This document shows positions 1 through 8,453 of a stretch of DNA of 64,000 nt, piece after piece. A model generated the notes under the pieces. That model did not search any database, was not told the origin of the DNA, and saw nothing but the letters and a program-made list of their open reading frames with translations. The DNA lies in assembly GCA_965656185.1 (NCBI GenBank), contig CBFHJH010000002.1, forward strand, positions 124,001-188,000. The letters are read 5' to 3'. Position 1 is the first letter of the stretch. Every line of letters starts with the position of its first letter. The stretch is from Croceimicrobium sp965656185 (lineage in GTDB: Bacteria; Bacteroidota; Bacteroidia; Flavobacteriales; Schleiferiaceae). The position numbers and the translations under genes are program-made.

Positions 1-1594
1 CATTATTACCAAATTGAAGAATGCTTTCTGAATTGGTCATAATAGGCACCATTTCAGTTTTTTCCGATCGCATATAAGGGGCAATTTTATAGGCTGGACC
101 GCGTCGACTAGGGTAGTTCTCTTCCCACTCTTGTTCGGTAAGGTATTGCACGAAGGTATTCAGTCCTTCATCCATCCAGGTCCACTGACGCTCGTCACTA
201 TTAACGATCATTGGGAAAAAATTGTGACCTACCTCATGGATGATTACCCCGATCATTCCATATTTCGTACGCTTGCTGTATGTGCCATCTGCTTCCGGTC
301 TACCGCCATTAAAGCATATCATAGGGTATTCCATGCCAATTCTATCGGTGTGTACCGAAATTGCTACTGGGTAGGGATAATCGAATGTGTATTTGGAATA
401 AGTCTTTAAAGTATGAGCAACCACGCGCGTAGAGTAGCGTTCCCAAAGGGGATTTCCTTCTTTGGGATAATAACTCATGGCCAAGACGGTACGATCGCCA
501 AATTTAACTGCCATGGCATCCCAGATGAATTTACGACTGGAGCAGAAGGCAAAATCACGTACGTTCTTTGCTATAAAATGCCAGGTCTTTTCCTCATCAC
601 TACGCTTCTTTTCGGCTCGTTTCGCTTCTTTTTCGGTAACAATAAAAACAGGGTCGTCGATATTGTTGCGGGCCTCCTCCAAGCGTTTCCTTTGCTCTTC
701 GCTGAGCACTTCTTCCGGATTTTGTAGAGTTCCGGTGGCACCTACCACATGATCGGCAGGCGCGGTAATTTTAACATCGTAATTACCAAAGGGCAAGGCA
801 AACTCTCCGCGGCCGAGGAATTGCTTATTTTGCCATCCTTCTACATCATTGTACACCGCCATACGGGGAAAGAACTGAGCGATGGTGTAAAGGTAGTTGT
901 CTTCCTCCTCGAAGTATTCCAGACCACTGCGACCGCCAAGTTTCGCTCGGTCGTTAATATTATACCACCACTTTACGCTAAAGCTGATGGAGTCACCGTG
1001 CCTTAGAGGGCTTTCTAAATTGATGCGCATCATGGTGTAATTGATCTTATGCGACTGATTAAAGCCTTCTTCATTACTAACATGGTCGATCTTAAAACCA
1101 CCATCGAAATCGTAGAAGAAACCTTTTATCTGACGGGCACTCATGCCTCGATCNNNNNNNNNNNNNNNNNNNNNNNNNNNNNNNNNNNNNNNNNNNNNNN
1201 NNNNNNNNNNNNNNNNNNNNNNNNNNNNNNNNNNNNNNNNNNNNNNNNNNNCTACTTCACCGGTGCGAATCGCTTGAGTCAGACTGTTTTGGGCCCGCAT
1301 GTTCTGATCGAGCTGTACCCACAAATAATCTAAAGATTCGGGGGCATTGTTGATATAGGTTATTGTTTCCTCGCCATAGATCCTTTGCTCCTCATCGTCT
1401 AAGCGAATATTCATCTTATAATTAGCCTGTTGCTGATAATAAAAAGCTCCTGGCGCTCCACCTCCGGTCCGGTACATATTAGGACTCGGTAACTGATCTT
1501 TGAGTTGCCTAAATTTAGACTTATTGCTATTTGGGCTTTGTGCGAGGGCACTTAAACTCAGGCCAATGAGTAGTAAGGTTGATCTTAGCTTCAT
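1..1594 (-). CDS. M1 family zinc metallopeptidase (aminopeptidase-like), partial
   Basis: Secreted M1-type zinc peptidase; the C-terminal part lies beyond the left edge. Translation starts at ATG 1594 with a signal peptide (MKLRSTLLLIGLSLSALAQ). The zinc motif HEVGHNFF is encoded near 238-215, and WMDEGLNTF supplies the third ligand Glu 18 residues after the second His, the spacing of the gluzincin family. M1 enzymes remove N-terminal residues from peptides; the exact substrate cannot be told. The frame is broken by 98 N (1154-1251) but stays in phase across it. Joining the flanks with one shared base reads TGEVDRGMSARQ, so the true protein is probably about 33 residues shorter than the N-containing frame. 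It is preceded by a TAnnTTTG box and by the same-strand epimerase gene 38 bases upstream. Confidence 0.9.
   Translation of the reverse strand, partial: MKLRSTLLLIGLSLSALAQSPNSNKSKFRQLKDQLPSPNMYRTGGGAPGAFYYQQQANYKMNIRLDDEEQRIYGEETITYINNAPESLDYLWVQLDQNMRAQNSLTQAIRTGEVXXXXXXXXXXXXXXXXXXXXXXXXXXXXXXXXXDRGMSARQIKGFFYDFDGGFKIDHVSNEEGFNQSHKINYTMMRINLESPLRHGDSISFSVKWWYNINDRAKLGGRSGLEYFEEEDNYLYTIAQFFPRMAVYNDVEGWQNKQFLGRGEFALPFGNYDVKITAPADHVVGATGTLQNPEEVLSEEQRKRLEEARNNIDDPVFIVTEKEAKRAEKKRSDEEKTWHFIAKNVRDFAFCSSRKFIWDAMAVKFGDRTVLAMSYYPKEGNPLWERYSTRVVAHTLKTYSKYTFDYPYPVAISVHTDRIGMEYPMICFNGGRPEADGTYSKRTKYGMIGVIIHEVGHNFFPMIVNSDERQWTWMDEGLNTFVQYLTEQEWEENYPSRRGPAYKIAPYMRSEKTEMVPIMTNSESILQFGNN
1154..1251. other. 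Run of 98 N (assembly gap)
   Basis: Unknown bases inside the M1 peptidase gene. The left flank ends in ...cgatc and the right flank begins ctacttc. Overlapping them by the single shared c restores the open frame. The run has the same length as the one at 53564-53661. Confidence 0.99.
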
Positions 1595-1619
1595 AAATGC
1601 TGTTTTTTTGGAAAGCGGT

Positions 1620-1627
1620 CAAAAATA
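1620..1627 (-). promoter_or_regulatory. Candidate -7 box (TATTTTTG) for the M1 peptidase gene
   Basis: Exact match to the Bacteroidota -7 consensus TAnnTTTG, 26 bases upstream of ATG 1594. It sits in the short gap after the epimerase gene. No clear -33 element is visible, so the peptidase may also be read through from upstream. Confidence 0.4.
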
Positions 1628-1632
1628 AAAAT

Positions 1633-2538
1633 CTAATTGGGATAGAGGGCATTTAATGCCGCTTCTAATTCTTTGAAACGATGCGAAAAGCCCAAATTGG
1701 TAATTTTTTCGGCGCTTACTTTATTGCTGGCTAGCACGGTTTCGGCCATTTCGCCCAGCAGTAATTTCAAGATAGGAGCCGGTACGGGTGGTAGGAATGT
1801 TGGTTTCCCAAGTGCTTTGGCAAGTGCTTGATTTAGTTGGGCATTAGTGGCAGAACCGGAGCCCACGGCATTGAAAACATCAGATTGGATTTGCTTTTGC
1901 TCCAACACAAAGGCAAACATGCGGGCCAGATCTTCACGGTGTATCCACGGCATCCATTGCTTACCGCTGCCGAGTGGAGCGCCCAGTGCGAACTTAATTG
2001 GTTGGGCCATCTTTGCCAATGCTCCTTCATCTGCGTCGAGCACAATGCCAATTCGCATGCGAATGGTTCGAATCCCCAGTTTTTCAACCTGCATGGCCTC
2101 TTGTTCCCACTTTTGACAAACGGTACTGAGGAAATTGTTCCCCGGGGCATCTTCTTCCGTAAAGAGCCTAGTTAAACTATTGGGATAATAACCCACAGCA
2201 GAGGCACTGATAAAGGTATGTACTTGGTGCTGCTCTTCGGCTAATTTTTCGGCTAAGAGCCGGGTAGCGTCCAAACGGCTTCGCAATATTTCATTTTTAG
2301 CTTGGGGAGTCCAGCGCTGTGCAATGTTAGCCCCTGCTAAGTTTATAATGACCTCAGTATTTTCAAAGGCTTCTAAGTCTATGCTTCGATTTTTCGGATC
2401 CCAAGCATATGACTTTATCTGAGGATTTTTAGAATGCCTAGAACGGCTGAGTATAGCCACTTCATGCTTTCGCTGAATAAGTTCTTTACTAATAGCACGG
2501 CCTACCAAACCGCTGCCACCGCTTATTAATACTTTCAT
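1633..2538 (-). CDS. TIGR01777 family NAD(P)-dependent epimerase
   Basis: A 301-residue extended short-chain dehydrogenase of the TIGR01777 (YfcH/SulA-like) family. The N-terminus shows the nucleotide-binding glycine motif GGSGLVG at residues 7-13, followed by the VIINLAGANIAQRW segment typical of this family. The centre has SASAVGYYP with the SDR active-site Tyr region. The C-terminus (about residues 245-295, PAPILKLLLGEMAE) matches the DUF1731 tail. Length and domain order are standard. The physiological substrate is not established. It lies 34 bases downstream of a T9SS cargo gene on the same strand and may share its transcript. Confidence 0.9.
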   Translation of the reverse strand: MKVLISGGSGLVGRAISKELIQRKHEVAILSRSRHSKNPQIKSYAWDPKNRSIDLEAFENTEVIINLAGANIAQRWTPQAKNEILRSRLDATRLLAEKLAEEQHQVHTFISASAVGYYPNSLTRLFTEEDAPGNNFLSTVCQKWEQEAMQVEKLGIRTIRMRIGIVLDADEGALAKMAQPIKFALGAPLGSGKQWMPWIHREDLARMFAFVLEQKQIQSDVFNAVGSGSATNAQLNQALAKALGKPTFLPPVPAPILKLLLGEMAETVLASNKVSAEKITNLGFSHRFKELEAALNALYPN

Positions 2539-2572
2539 TGTACAAAGAACTTTGAGGCTTGCTAAAAGTTCA

Positions 2573-4165
2573 TTAGCGTAAGATTAATCGCTGGGTCGAA
2601 ATACGTTGGCCTTGGTACCATAGTTCAAGAAAGTACGCACCGGCGACTACTCTTTCTAATTGTACTTCGTGGTAATAATTGCCCTTATCACTAGGTGCCT
2701 GCCAGTTCTGAGCCTTGAGGAGCTGGCCTTGTTCAGTTAATATTTTTAACTCGTAAATACCATTTCCGGCCATTTGTTGGTACCAGATTTTAAAGCGATT
2801 CTGACTAGGATTGGGAGCAACTTGCCAAGAAATCTGCTGACTGCTCGCTTCATTTAGAAGTCCCAGTTTTATTTGTGATTTAATCAGATAAACCGCAAAC
2901 ATCTTAGCGCTGGCCTCACTTTCATTTCCAGTGTTGGAAAAGAAAATATTGGAAGCGCTACTTTCTATGCCTCCCATGATATGACCCAGCAAAACCGTAT
3001 CGCCGGCCAAAGCATTAAAGTCGATGATTCCTGGGGCATATTCGCTTAGGTTGGGGTTGATGAAAAACTCTGACCCAGCCCCAAGCAGAGCAGGCATCGA
3101 GCTCGTTAATTTGAACTCTTGGTATAATCCATTACTATCTCTACTTACTCGGGCAATGGTGTTTACAAAGGGTACATTATTGTCCTGGGTGAGGGTACCA
3201 TTTTGATCAAAGTATTGGGCCATACCACCAAAGAAAAGACTGTGCATTTCATTCTTTTGAGCATTATAAAGCGCTACATTAGCGCAGTGGTAATGGTTGT
3301 AATATTGGCTAAAGCCACTCAACTCATTGGCGCCATTACTGTCTATTATCACTGCACTTAAATAGGGAAGGTCTACGCCCACCTGAAACACGCCGGAGTA
3401 AGCAATTAAATTGTAAAAGCCTTGTTGGTCGATTTGGGCCAGAACGTTGAAATCACGACGGTGTAAAAGTTGAGGATCCACAATGGGATTCTTCCAATTA
3501 ATTTGGGGGTTGCCATTACTCCAGTTAAGGCTGAAGCGTCTTACCGCATTGGTGTAATTCTGGACGAAGCTTGGGCCATTATGAGGGTTGTATCGGCCGT
3601 CGAATCGATGGCCACCAACCAGATAAAAAGTGGAGTCTATCTTTTTTAATTGCCCCCCGGTTACGGCAAAATCCTGATGATTTACTTGGGTAAATGCGGC
3701 TGCCGGTGCAGGGTCATTATTGTTTAGCCCAATTAGCTTATTCAGGTTTACCACCGTGAGGTACGGGTGAGTAATGTGGTCGGAAACACTAGACGATATG
3801 CCATAGCCACCAATAAGGTAAAGCAGTGAATCTTCTTGGTAAAACTCCATATTAGTGGAACGTAATTGATCGTATAGGTCAGGGCTTAGATTTTGAAGAC
3901 TCAGTCGCTTGAAGTTTTGATTTTGGATATCGACGACCAATATTTCGTTGTTGTGCCCAGCATTATCGAAAGAGGAATGTGGTTGGCGAAGGTGAAGGCC
4001 ATCTTTTCTACCACCGATTAAAATCCAATTTCCTTGGTAATCGGCATGTGCAAATGATTGCAATCCGGGCAGATTGGGAATTGTGATTGCTTGTAACTCC
4101 AGCTCATTTTGTCCAAATAGGCCGAAACCAACAACTAATAAAATGCTAAGGATTTGGCTACGCAT
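2573..4165 (-). CDS. Secreted kelch-like protein with T9SS type A sorting domain
   Basis: A 530-residue exported protein. Residues 1-19 form a signal peptide ending FGLFGQN. The body contains repeated glycine-pair strands (LIGGRKDG, YLIGGYG, YLVGGHRFDGR, LFFGGMAQY) like the blades of a kelch/galactose-oxidase propeller. The last 80 residues start at the WQVAPNPSQNRF motif and end GAYFLELWYQGQRISTQ, a type A T9SS C-terminal sorting domain. Such cargo is cleaved and released or anchored at the surface. The specific function is unknown. A 7-bp inverted repeat lies just upstream (4190-4213). Confidence 0.8.
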   Translation of the reverse strand: MRSQILSILLVVGFGLFGQNELELQAITIPNLPGLQSFAHADYQGNWILIGGRKDGLHLRQPHSSFDNAGHNNEILVVDIQNQNFKRLSLQNLSPDLYDQLRSTNMEFYQEDSLLYLIGGYGISSSVSDHITHPYLTVVNLNKLIGLNNNDPAPAAAFTQVNHQDFAVTGGQLKKIDSTFYLVGGHRFDGRYNPHNGPSFVQNYTNAVRRFSLNWSNGNPQINWKNPIVDPQLLHRRDFNVLAQIDQQGFYNLIAYSGVFQVGVDLPYLSAVIIDSNGANELSGFSQYYNHYHCANVALYNAQKNEMHSLFFGGMAQYFDQNGTLTQDNNVPFVNTIARVSRDSNGLYQEFKLTSSMPALLGAGSEFFINPNLSEYAPGIIDFNALAGDTVLLGHIMGGIESSASNIFFSNTGNESEASAKMFAVYLIKSQIKLGLLNEASSQQISWQVAPNPSQNRFKIWYQQMAGNGIYELKILTEQGQLLKAQNWQAPSDKGNYYHEVQLERVVAGAYFLELWYQGQRISTQRLILR

Positions 4166-4189
4166 GATTTAAATTTTAACAATGATAGA

Positions 4190-4213
4190 TCATACTCAGA
4201 GTAAAAAGTATGA
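4190..4213. repeat. 7-bp inverted repeat between NUDIX and kelch genes
   Basis: TCATACT (4190-4196) and AGTATGA (4207-4213) are perfect complements around a 10-base loop. They lie in the 54-base gap between the NUDIX stop and the kelch-protein start. No T tract follows on either strand, so a rho-independent terminator is not supported. It could be an operator or a weak hairpin. Confidence 0.4.
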
Positions 4214-4219
4214 CTTTGG

Positions 4220-4672
4220 TTACCGAAGGTTCAGTAATTTCCTTATTACCTGGCGGTCGATCGGGAGATCCATTTCCTCGGAGCTTAATTCCGCTAAATT
4301 CCGCCAATAAAGGATTTGGTCACCATGCTTTTGGAGCGATTTTTCGCTGCTTAACTTTAATAGTGGACTGAGATCCTTTGCTTCTACGAAATAATAGATA
4401 CTCATAACTTGTACCCGACTGGAAAAGGCAGAGGGAACAAAATCTTCTGTGGTATAGAAGTGATCTTTGACCTGGATATCCAGTTTACACTCCTCCTGAA
4501 ACTCTCTTTTGAGACAATCTAAGGTGCCTTCACCGAACTCCATTCCACCACCGGGTAGTTTTAAATAGGGCTTACCGTAAATATTTTCTCGCGAAAGCAG
4601 GATTTGCTCCTGATGGATCAAAAGACCATAAACCCTGATGGTAAAAGCTTCTATTCCGCTCGAACGACTCAT
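4220..4672 (-). CDS. NUDIX hydrolase
   Basis: A 150-residue cytoplasmic NUDIX-fold hydrolase cleaving a nucleoside diphosphate linked to another moiety; the substrate is not identifiable. The NUDIX box is present at about residues 41-64 (GGMEFGEGTLDCLKREFQEE). It keeps the catalytic REFQEE core, but the glycine usually following is Lys (CKL). There is no DNA-binding domain, so this is not an NrtR-type regulator. The start ATG (4672-4670) overlaps the TGA of the upstream type B T9SS gene (tcat, 4669-4672), implying translational coupling. Confidence 0.88.
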   Translation of the reverse strand: MSRSSGIEAFTIRVYGLLIHQEQILLSRENIYGKPYLKLPGGGMEFGEGTLDCLKREFQEECKLDIQVKDHFYTTEDFVPSAFSSRVQVMSIYYFVEAKDLSPLLKLSSEKSLQKHGDQILYWRNLAELSSEEMDLPIDRQVIRKLLNLR

Positions 4673-6627
4673 CTTACCAAAGATACAAAGCCACGAAGGA
4701 TTCTTTGTTCTTCATTAGAACTAATGCGATAGATGAGTTTGTAGAGGTATACTCCAGCTTTACAGTCGCCACCATCCCAAGCTTCATTTACCAATAGTGC
4801 TTGCCTTTTTCCAAATCGGTCGAAGACTTCCATTTCATATTCTGAGACAGTGCCATCTACCGGTCCAAAAACCTCATTGAGGCCATCTCGATTAGGGCTA
4901 AATGCATTGGGCATTCTAAGGCTCAAGTCATTGATAATAGGGAAGAGACTATCTCGGTATAGGCAACCCGTACTATCGCGAAATTCGGCGAAAATTCCTT
5001 GAGCTAAAATGGAAGAAGCCGGTAGGGTCAAAGGGTTTTCGGTACTGGTACTATCGCCATAGAACCAGCTAATATTATCTAAATTAGAACTGAATCTAAT
5101 TGGCTGTCCTAAATTGGCCGTGCTTGGTTCGGCACTTAAGTTCCAATTTGGACGTTCAAAGTAATCGATCTGGATGCTATCTCGAAAGGAAAATTTACCG
5201 CAGGGATCGCTCAGTTCCAACCAATAAGTACCTGTTTTTCTTACCAACAAACTATCGGCAAAGGAGCCATTGGACCAGCTAGCTACAAGATTACCTAGTT
5301 CCAAATCTGGTTTAAGAATAATGCTTTCTCTTGGACACAGGACGGAATCAGGCCCTAAACTAAATTGAAGGTTGGGAGGGTTTTCACTACAAAAAAGGTT
5401 TTCACTTAAAACCAAGGAACCACCTTGAAAAGTAGTGTTTTGCACAGAAAAGCCATTGTAACGATTTGCCCCTAAAGTATAATTAATAGTGTCTTCCACT
5501 AGGTTTGATGGTTCAGTATCCACCCCAAGCAAACTAGGGGTGCATTGGCTAAGTTCACTCAAGTCGGCTGGTAAGCTGCGTAGGGCTTGACCATTATAGG
5601 TAGCAAAGTTAAAATCGACCAAACCGGTTAGTAAGATACCTTCATCGCTTAAGAGGTCTATATCTCGCGCTAATAAAAAGTCGCCCGTGTTTATCGGGAA
5701 ACCATGCGCTTGTTGAAATTGTCCATTGGCATCTAGTTCCATGATGGCCCACTGGAAGGTGCTGGGCAAAAAGGTAGTGTAGGCGATCAGGATTCTTCCG
5801 TCTTGACGGACCACCGCATTGGCCATGTCGATGTTCAAAAAAGAAGGACTGGACCACAAAAGGTTTCCTTGACGATCGATTTTGAAGACCAGGCTTCGGT
5901 CGATACCCCCAACGTATTTGGAAAAAATGAGGTAGCCATCGTCTAAAGGAATGGGTGGAACTTGAGACTGATATTTTGTGAAACCTTGAGTCCATTCGAT
6001 GACCCCATTGGGATCGATCTTGTAAACGATACGGCCGCTAATATTTATAATACCTCCCCGGGGGTCGGGAGCCGACATTCCCCAAATAAAGTTTTGTCCA
6101 TATCGAAAAGCATGGATCAATTGCCCTTGTGGGCTAAGCTTAATAACCGTGTTGGCATTACCGGTAGTATTGGTGCTATTGCCAGTGCAATATAAATTTC
6201 CTTGAAAGTCTGTAAAGAAGCGGTACCACACGTATTCTTGATTGTCACGAATACTTTTTTGCAAGCTGATACTCCCTTGTTTATCTATTTTTAGAATAAT
6301 AAGGGCCGAATCAGCACCATTGGACGACTTCAAGCTGGCGGCAAGCCATAAGTCTTCACCATTGGGACTGCCACCAATAAAGCGGCCAAAGTTCTGGTCG
6401 TAGAGATAATTTCTATTCCATAAGGTGTCTCCGCAAGAATTGAATCGGATGAGGGAGAGACCATTAGAAGTCAGCTTATCATCGGCGCCAACCAGCGCAT
6501 AGCTATCGTCGTCGAAAACATAAGTTTCGGAGCCTAAGTGCGCATCGAATCCGAAGTAGAAATTCTCCTCTTGAGCTGCGATCGAAAGGCTCAGTAATAG
6601 AAATAATATTTGGCTTAAGTGTTTCAG
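4669..6627 (-). CDS. Secreted protein with T9SS type B (gliding-associated) sorting domain
   Basis: A cell-surface or exported protein of about 652 residues. The N-terminal half has repeated beta-propeller-like strands (GxxLWS, DANGQFQ, DRQGNLLW). The region around 5290-5030 encodes a PKD/Ig-like stretch (SWSNGSFADSLLV). The end (NAFSPNRDGLNEVF, YEMEVFDRFGKR, GVYLYKLIYR) is the CHU_C/TIGR04131 type B sorting domain. No ATG exists at the N-terminus. The frame opens after TAG and a convincing signal peptide (KHLSQILFLLLSLSIAAQ) begins after a CTG codon at 6627, used here as the start. A TTG at 6333 lies well inside the mature protein. An alternative is a base error in the start codon. Confidence 0.75.
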   Translation of the reverse strand: MKHLSQILFLLLSLSIAAQEENFYFGFDAHLGSETYVFDDDSYALVGADDKLTSNGLSLIRFNSCGDTLWNRNYLYDQNFGRFIGGSPNGEDLWLAASLKSSNGADSALIILKIDKQGSISLQKSIRDNQEYVWYRFFTDFQGNLYCTGNSTNTTGNANTVIKLSPQGQLIHAFRYGQNFIWGMSAPDPRGGIINISGRIVYKIDPNGVIEWTQGFTKYQSQVPPIPLDDGYLIFSKYVGGIDRSLVFKIDRQGNLLWSSPSFLNIDMANAVVRQDGRILIAYTTFLPSTFQWAIMELDANGQFQQAHGFPINTGDFLLARDIDLLSDEGILLTGLVDFNFATYNGQALRSLPADLSELSQCTPSLLGVDTEPSNLVEDTINYTLGANRYNGFSVQNTTFQGGSLVLSENLFCSENPPNLQFSLGPDSVLCPRESIILKPDLELGNLVASWSNGSFADSLLVRKTGTYWLELSDPCGKFSFRDSIQIDYFERPNWNLSAEPSTANLGQPIRFSSNLDNISWFYGDSTSTENPLTLPASSILAQGIFAEFRDSTGCLYRDSLFPIINDLSLRMPNAFSPNRDGLNEVFGPVDGTVSEYEMEVFDRFGKRQALLVNEAWDGGDCKAGVYLYKLIYRISSNEEQRILRGFVSLVR

Positions 6628-6694
6628 GAAGTGCTTTTTAGCAAAACGCTAAAATAGATAAGTCGGTTTGCACCTGCTTTTCCTTTTTTGCCAA

Positions 6695-7366
6695 TTAATC
6701 TTTATAAGCACGCACCATTTCTCGTTTTCCTGGTGGTCCAGGAATCTTGGTTACCCGTAATCCCGCGCTTTGCATGGCGCGACGCACGGCCCCCATAACG
6801 CAATAGGTAACTAATATGCCCCCCGGTCTTAAAGCGCGCTGCATTTTTTCAAAGACTTCAATGGTCCACAGGTCGGCCTGGGCCCCCGGGGAAAAAGCAT
6901 CAAAATAGATGAGGTCTACAGAGTTTTCTTTAACGCTAAAATCCTTCAGGTCGGTCTGCTCTTTTTTAAGGGTAAAGCTTTCGCTGATGGATACCTCAGT
7001 ATTCCATGCGGCCTCGTGAAGGGCTTGATAAGTTTGGGGGGCGCTGGGGTGCTCGGAAAGAAAAGCACCAACTTCCATACCTTGCCATTCTTCGGGCTTT
7101 AAAGGGTATTTTTCAATACTATGGAAATGAATTTCTTGCTTCGGATTTGCTTTCTCATAAAAAGTGAGCAAAGCATTTAAACCGGTACCAAAACCCACCT
7201 CTAGAATCTTTACTAGAGTTCTTTCGGCGAGCGGAGCGAGACCAGATTTTAAAAAAACGTGGCGTGACTCCTGCACGGCACCATGATGTGAATGATAGTG
7301 TTGCTTAAGTTCGGGTACCCAAAGGGTTTGACTTTCATCGGCAGTCTTTACCCACTCTCTTTTCAT
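6695..7366 (-). CDS. mnmD: MnmD, tRNA 5-methylaminomethyl-2-thiouridine methyltransferase (stand-alone)
   Basis: SAM-dependent methyltransferase for the last step of mnm5s2U34 synthesis in tRNA wobble positions (DUF752/Methyltransf_30). The 223-residue product has the SAM-binding motif LEVGFGTGLNALL and the catalytic-domain segment LIYFDAFSPGAQADLW, followed by ALRPGGILVTYCVMGAVRR. It lacks the MnmC oxidase domain, as in other Bacteroidota. The frame is open further upstream to 7447, but ATG 7366 is preferred: it overlaps the TGA of the cytochrome gene in a tcat (7363-7366) and gives the normal N-terminus MKREWVKTADESQTLW. Confidence 0.9.
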   Translation of the reverse strand: MKREWVKTADESQTLWVPELKQHYHSHHGAVQESRHVFLKSGLAPLAERTLVKILEVGFGTGLNALLTFYEKANPKQEIHFHSIEKYPLKPEEWQGMEVGAFLSEHPSAPQTYQALHEAAWNTEVSISESFTLKKEQTDLKDFSVKENSVDLIYFDAFSPGAQADLWTIEVFEKMQRALRPGGILVTYCVMGAVRRAMQSAGLRVTKIPGPPGKREMVRAYKD

Positions 7367-7842
7367 TCGCCACCGGGAGCTTTGATGCGCATTTTTTTGA
7401 TCTTGGCCAGAGGGCCTTGGCAATAAATAGTATGGCAGCTGGCGCAAGTTCCGATCATGGCATTATAAGCTTTAATGCCTTCTTCCTTGCTTTCGGCCTT
7501 AGTGATATCCTCGATGTTTTTGATGTATTCTTTGGCTAGGGCATCAAAAGTTTCATTGAGGTTTTCATTCGATTCTGCACTGTGGATCTTAATGAAGTCC
7601 TCCGGGAAGCTCTTGGGTATATTCCCCTCCATGATGCGTTTGCGGAGGTCGAGGTTCTTGTCGTACATATCACGCATGAGTAGGGCCAACTCACTGGCTT
7701 CTTTCATCTCAAGCGTCTTTTCTTCCTTGGGGCTATCCTGTTCGGTTGCCACTTCCGCTTTAGCTTCCGAATTCTGTTGGCAGCCTACAAAAAAGGATGC
7801 CCCAATGAGGCATCCTCCAATGATTATTTTAGAAACCTTCAT
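7363..7842 (-). CDS. Cytochrome c-like lipoprotein with a single heme motif
   Basis: A 159-residue periplasmic lipoprotein. The signal peptide ends in a lipobox (FVGC, Cys about residue 20), followed by a Glu/Lys-rich linker. A single heme-binding motif CASCH lies near residue 137 in the segment MIGTCASCHTIYCQGPLAKI. The helical region before it resembles small class I/II cytochromes, but I cannot place it in a named family. It sits between DUF4920 (3-base gap) and mnmD (4-base overlap), so all three are probably one transcript. A redox role is inferred only from the heme motif. Confidence 0.8.
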   Translation of the reverse strand: MKVSKIIIGGCLIGASFFVGCQQNSEAKAEVATEQDSPKEEKTLEMKEASELALLMRDMYDKNLDLRKRIMEGNIPKSFPEDFIKIHSAESNENLNETFDALAKEYIKNIEDITKAESKEEGIKAYNAMIGTCASCHTIYCQGPLAKIKKMRIKAPGGE

Positions 7843-7845
7843 CTA

Positions 7846-8370
7846 CTAGCTTTTAATGATCACCCCGTCAGCGGTGAAGTTCACGCTAATTTCGGGCTCG
7901 GTAATCGCGTCGATTTCTTCTTGTGATTTACCGGCGTCTTCGGCGAGGTGTTTCAAAAATTGAACGTCGATGGTATCGATGTAAGCTACACCTTCTACTA
8001 CAGCTTGCTCGCCGTCGAGGTTGGTAGGTACAAAGAAGCCATAATCGCGGAAACTAACGCGCATTTCTTCGCCATTCCCCATATCCATCTTCATCCAGCA
8101 ACCTTTTTTCTGGCAAGAAGAGTTCACAATGCCACTTAATTTCACTTTTACGGAGTCTTGACCTTCCATCATGGCCAATAAACCATTGATTTCCATCGCT
8201 TCGTCTTCAGAAATTGTGTCTCCAAAGTAGTGATTTTCAACACTTTCAACGGCTGCCTCTACAGCAGTGGAATCTGATTGTCCATCTGCTTTCTCAACGC
8301 CTTCGTTTGTATTATTTTTGCAAGCGCTAACTAGTACTAGGGCTGAAACCCAAATTGCGATTCTTTTCAT
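7846..8370 (-). CDS. DUF4920 domain lipoprotein
   Basis: A 174-residue lipoprotein; the signal peptide MKRIAIWVSALVLVSAC ends at the lipobox Cys (residue 17), which fixes ATG 8370 rather than a longer frame to 8409. The C-terminal 120 residues are a DUF4920 domain with its conserved core CQKKGCWMKM and RVSFRDYGFFVP. The paired Cys residues may bind metal or form a disulfide. Its function is unknown. It heads the DUF4920-cytochrome-mnmD operon and has a good promoter box upstream. Confidence 0.85.
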   Translation of the reverse strand: MKRIAIWVSALVLVSACKNNTNEGVEKADGQSDSTAVEAAVESVENHYFGDTISEDEAMEINGLLAMMEGQDSVKVKLSGIVNSSCQKKGCWMKMDMGNGEEMRVSFRDYGFFVPTNLDGEQAVVEGVAYIDTIDVQFLKHLAEDAGKSQEEIDAITEPEISVNFTADGVIIKS

Positions 8371-8389
8371 TTTATTCTGATTTGAATCA

Positions 8390-8397
8390 CAAAGATA
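8390..8397 (-). promoter_or_regulatory. -7 box TATCTTTG for DUF4920-cytochrome-mnmD operon
   Basis: Exact TAnnTTTG match 20 bases upstream of ATG 8370. A TTTG lies on the same strand at 8418-8415, 17 bases further upstream, as a possible -33 element. It lies in the divergent gap shared with ilvE. Confidence 0.55.
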
Positions 8398-8422
8398 GCA
8401 TTCTCTCAAAAGCGCAAAACAT

Positions 8423-8440
8423 AGAGTCTTAAGAGACTCT
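8423..8440. repeat. 7-bp inverted repeat just upstream of ilvE
   Basis: AGAGTCT and AGACTCT are perfect complements separated by TAAG, ending 13 bases before the ilvE ATG. In RNA this is a 7-bp tetraloop hairpin abutting the translation start. In DNA it could be an operator. Confidence 0.5.
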
Positions 8441-8453
8441 TAAAAAGATTAAG

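Noticed and set aside
4190..4213. Inverted repeat as a rho-independent terminator
   Set aside because: Neither strand has a following T tract.
7367..7447. 27-residue N-terminal extension of MnmD
   Set aside because: It overlaps the heme-motif coding end of the cytochrome gene and is not part of the MnmD family; the ATGA start at 7366 fits better.
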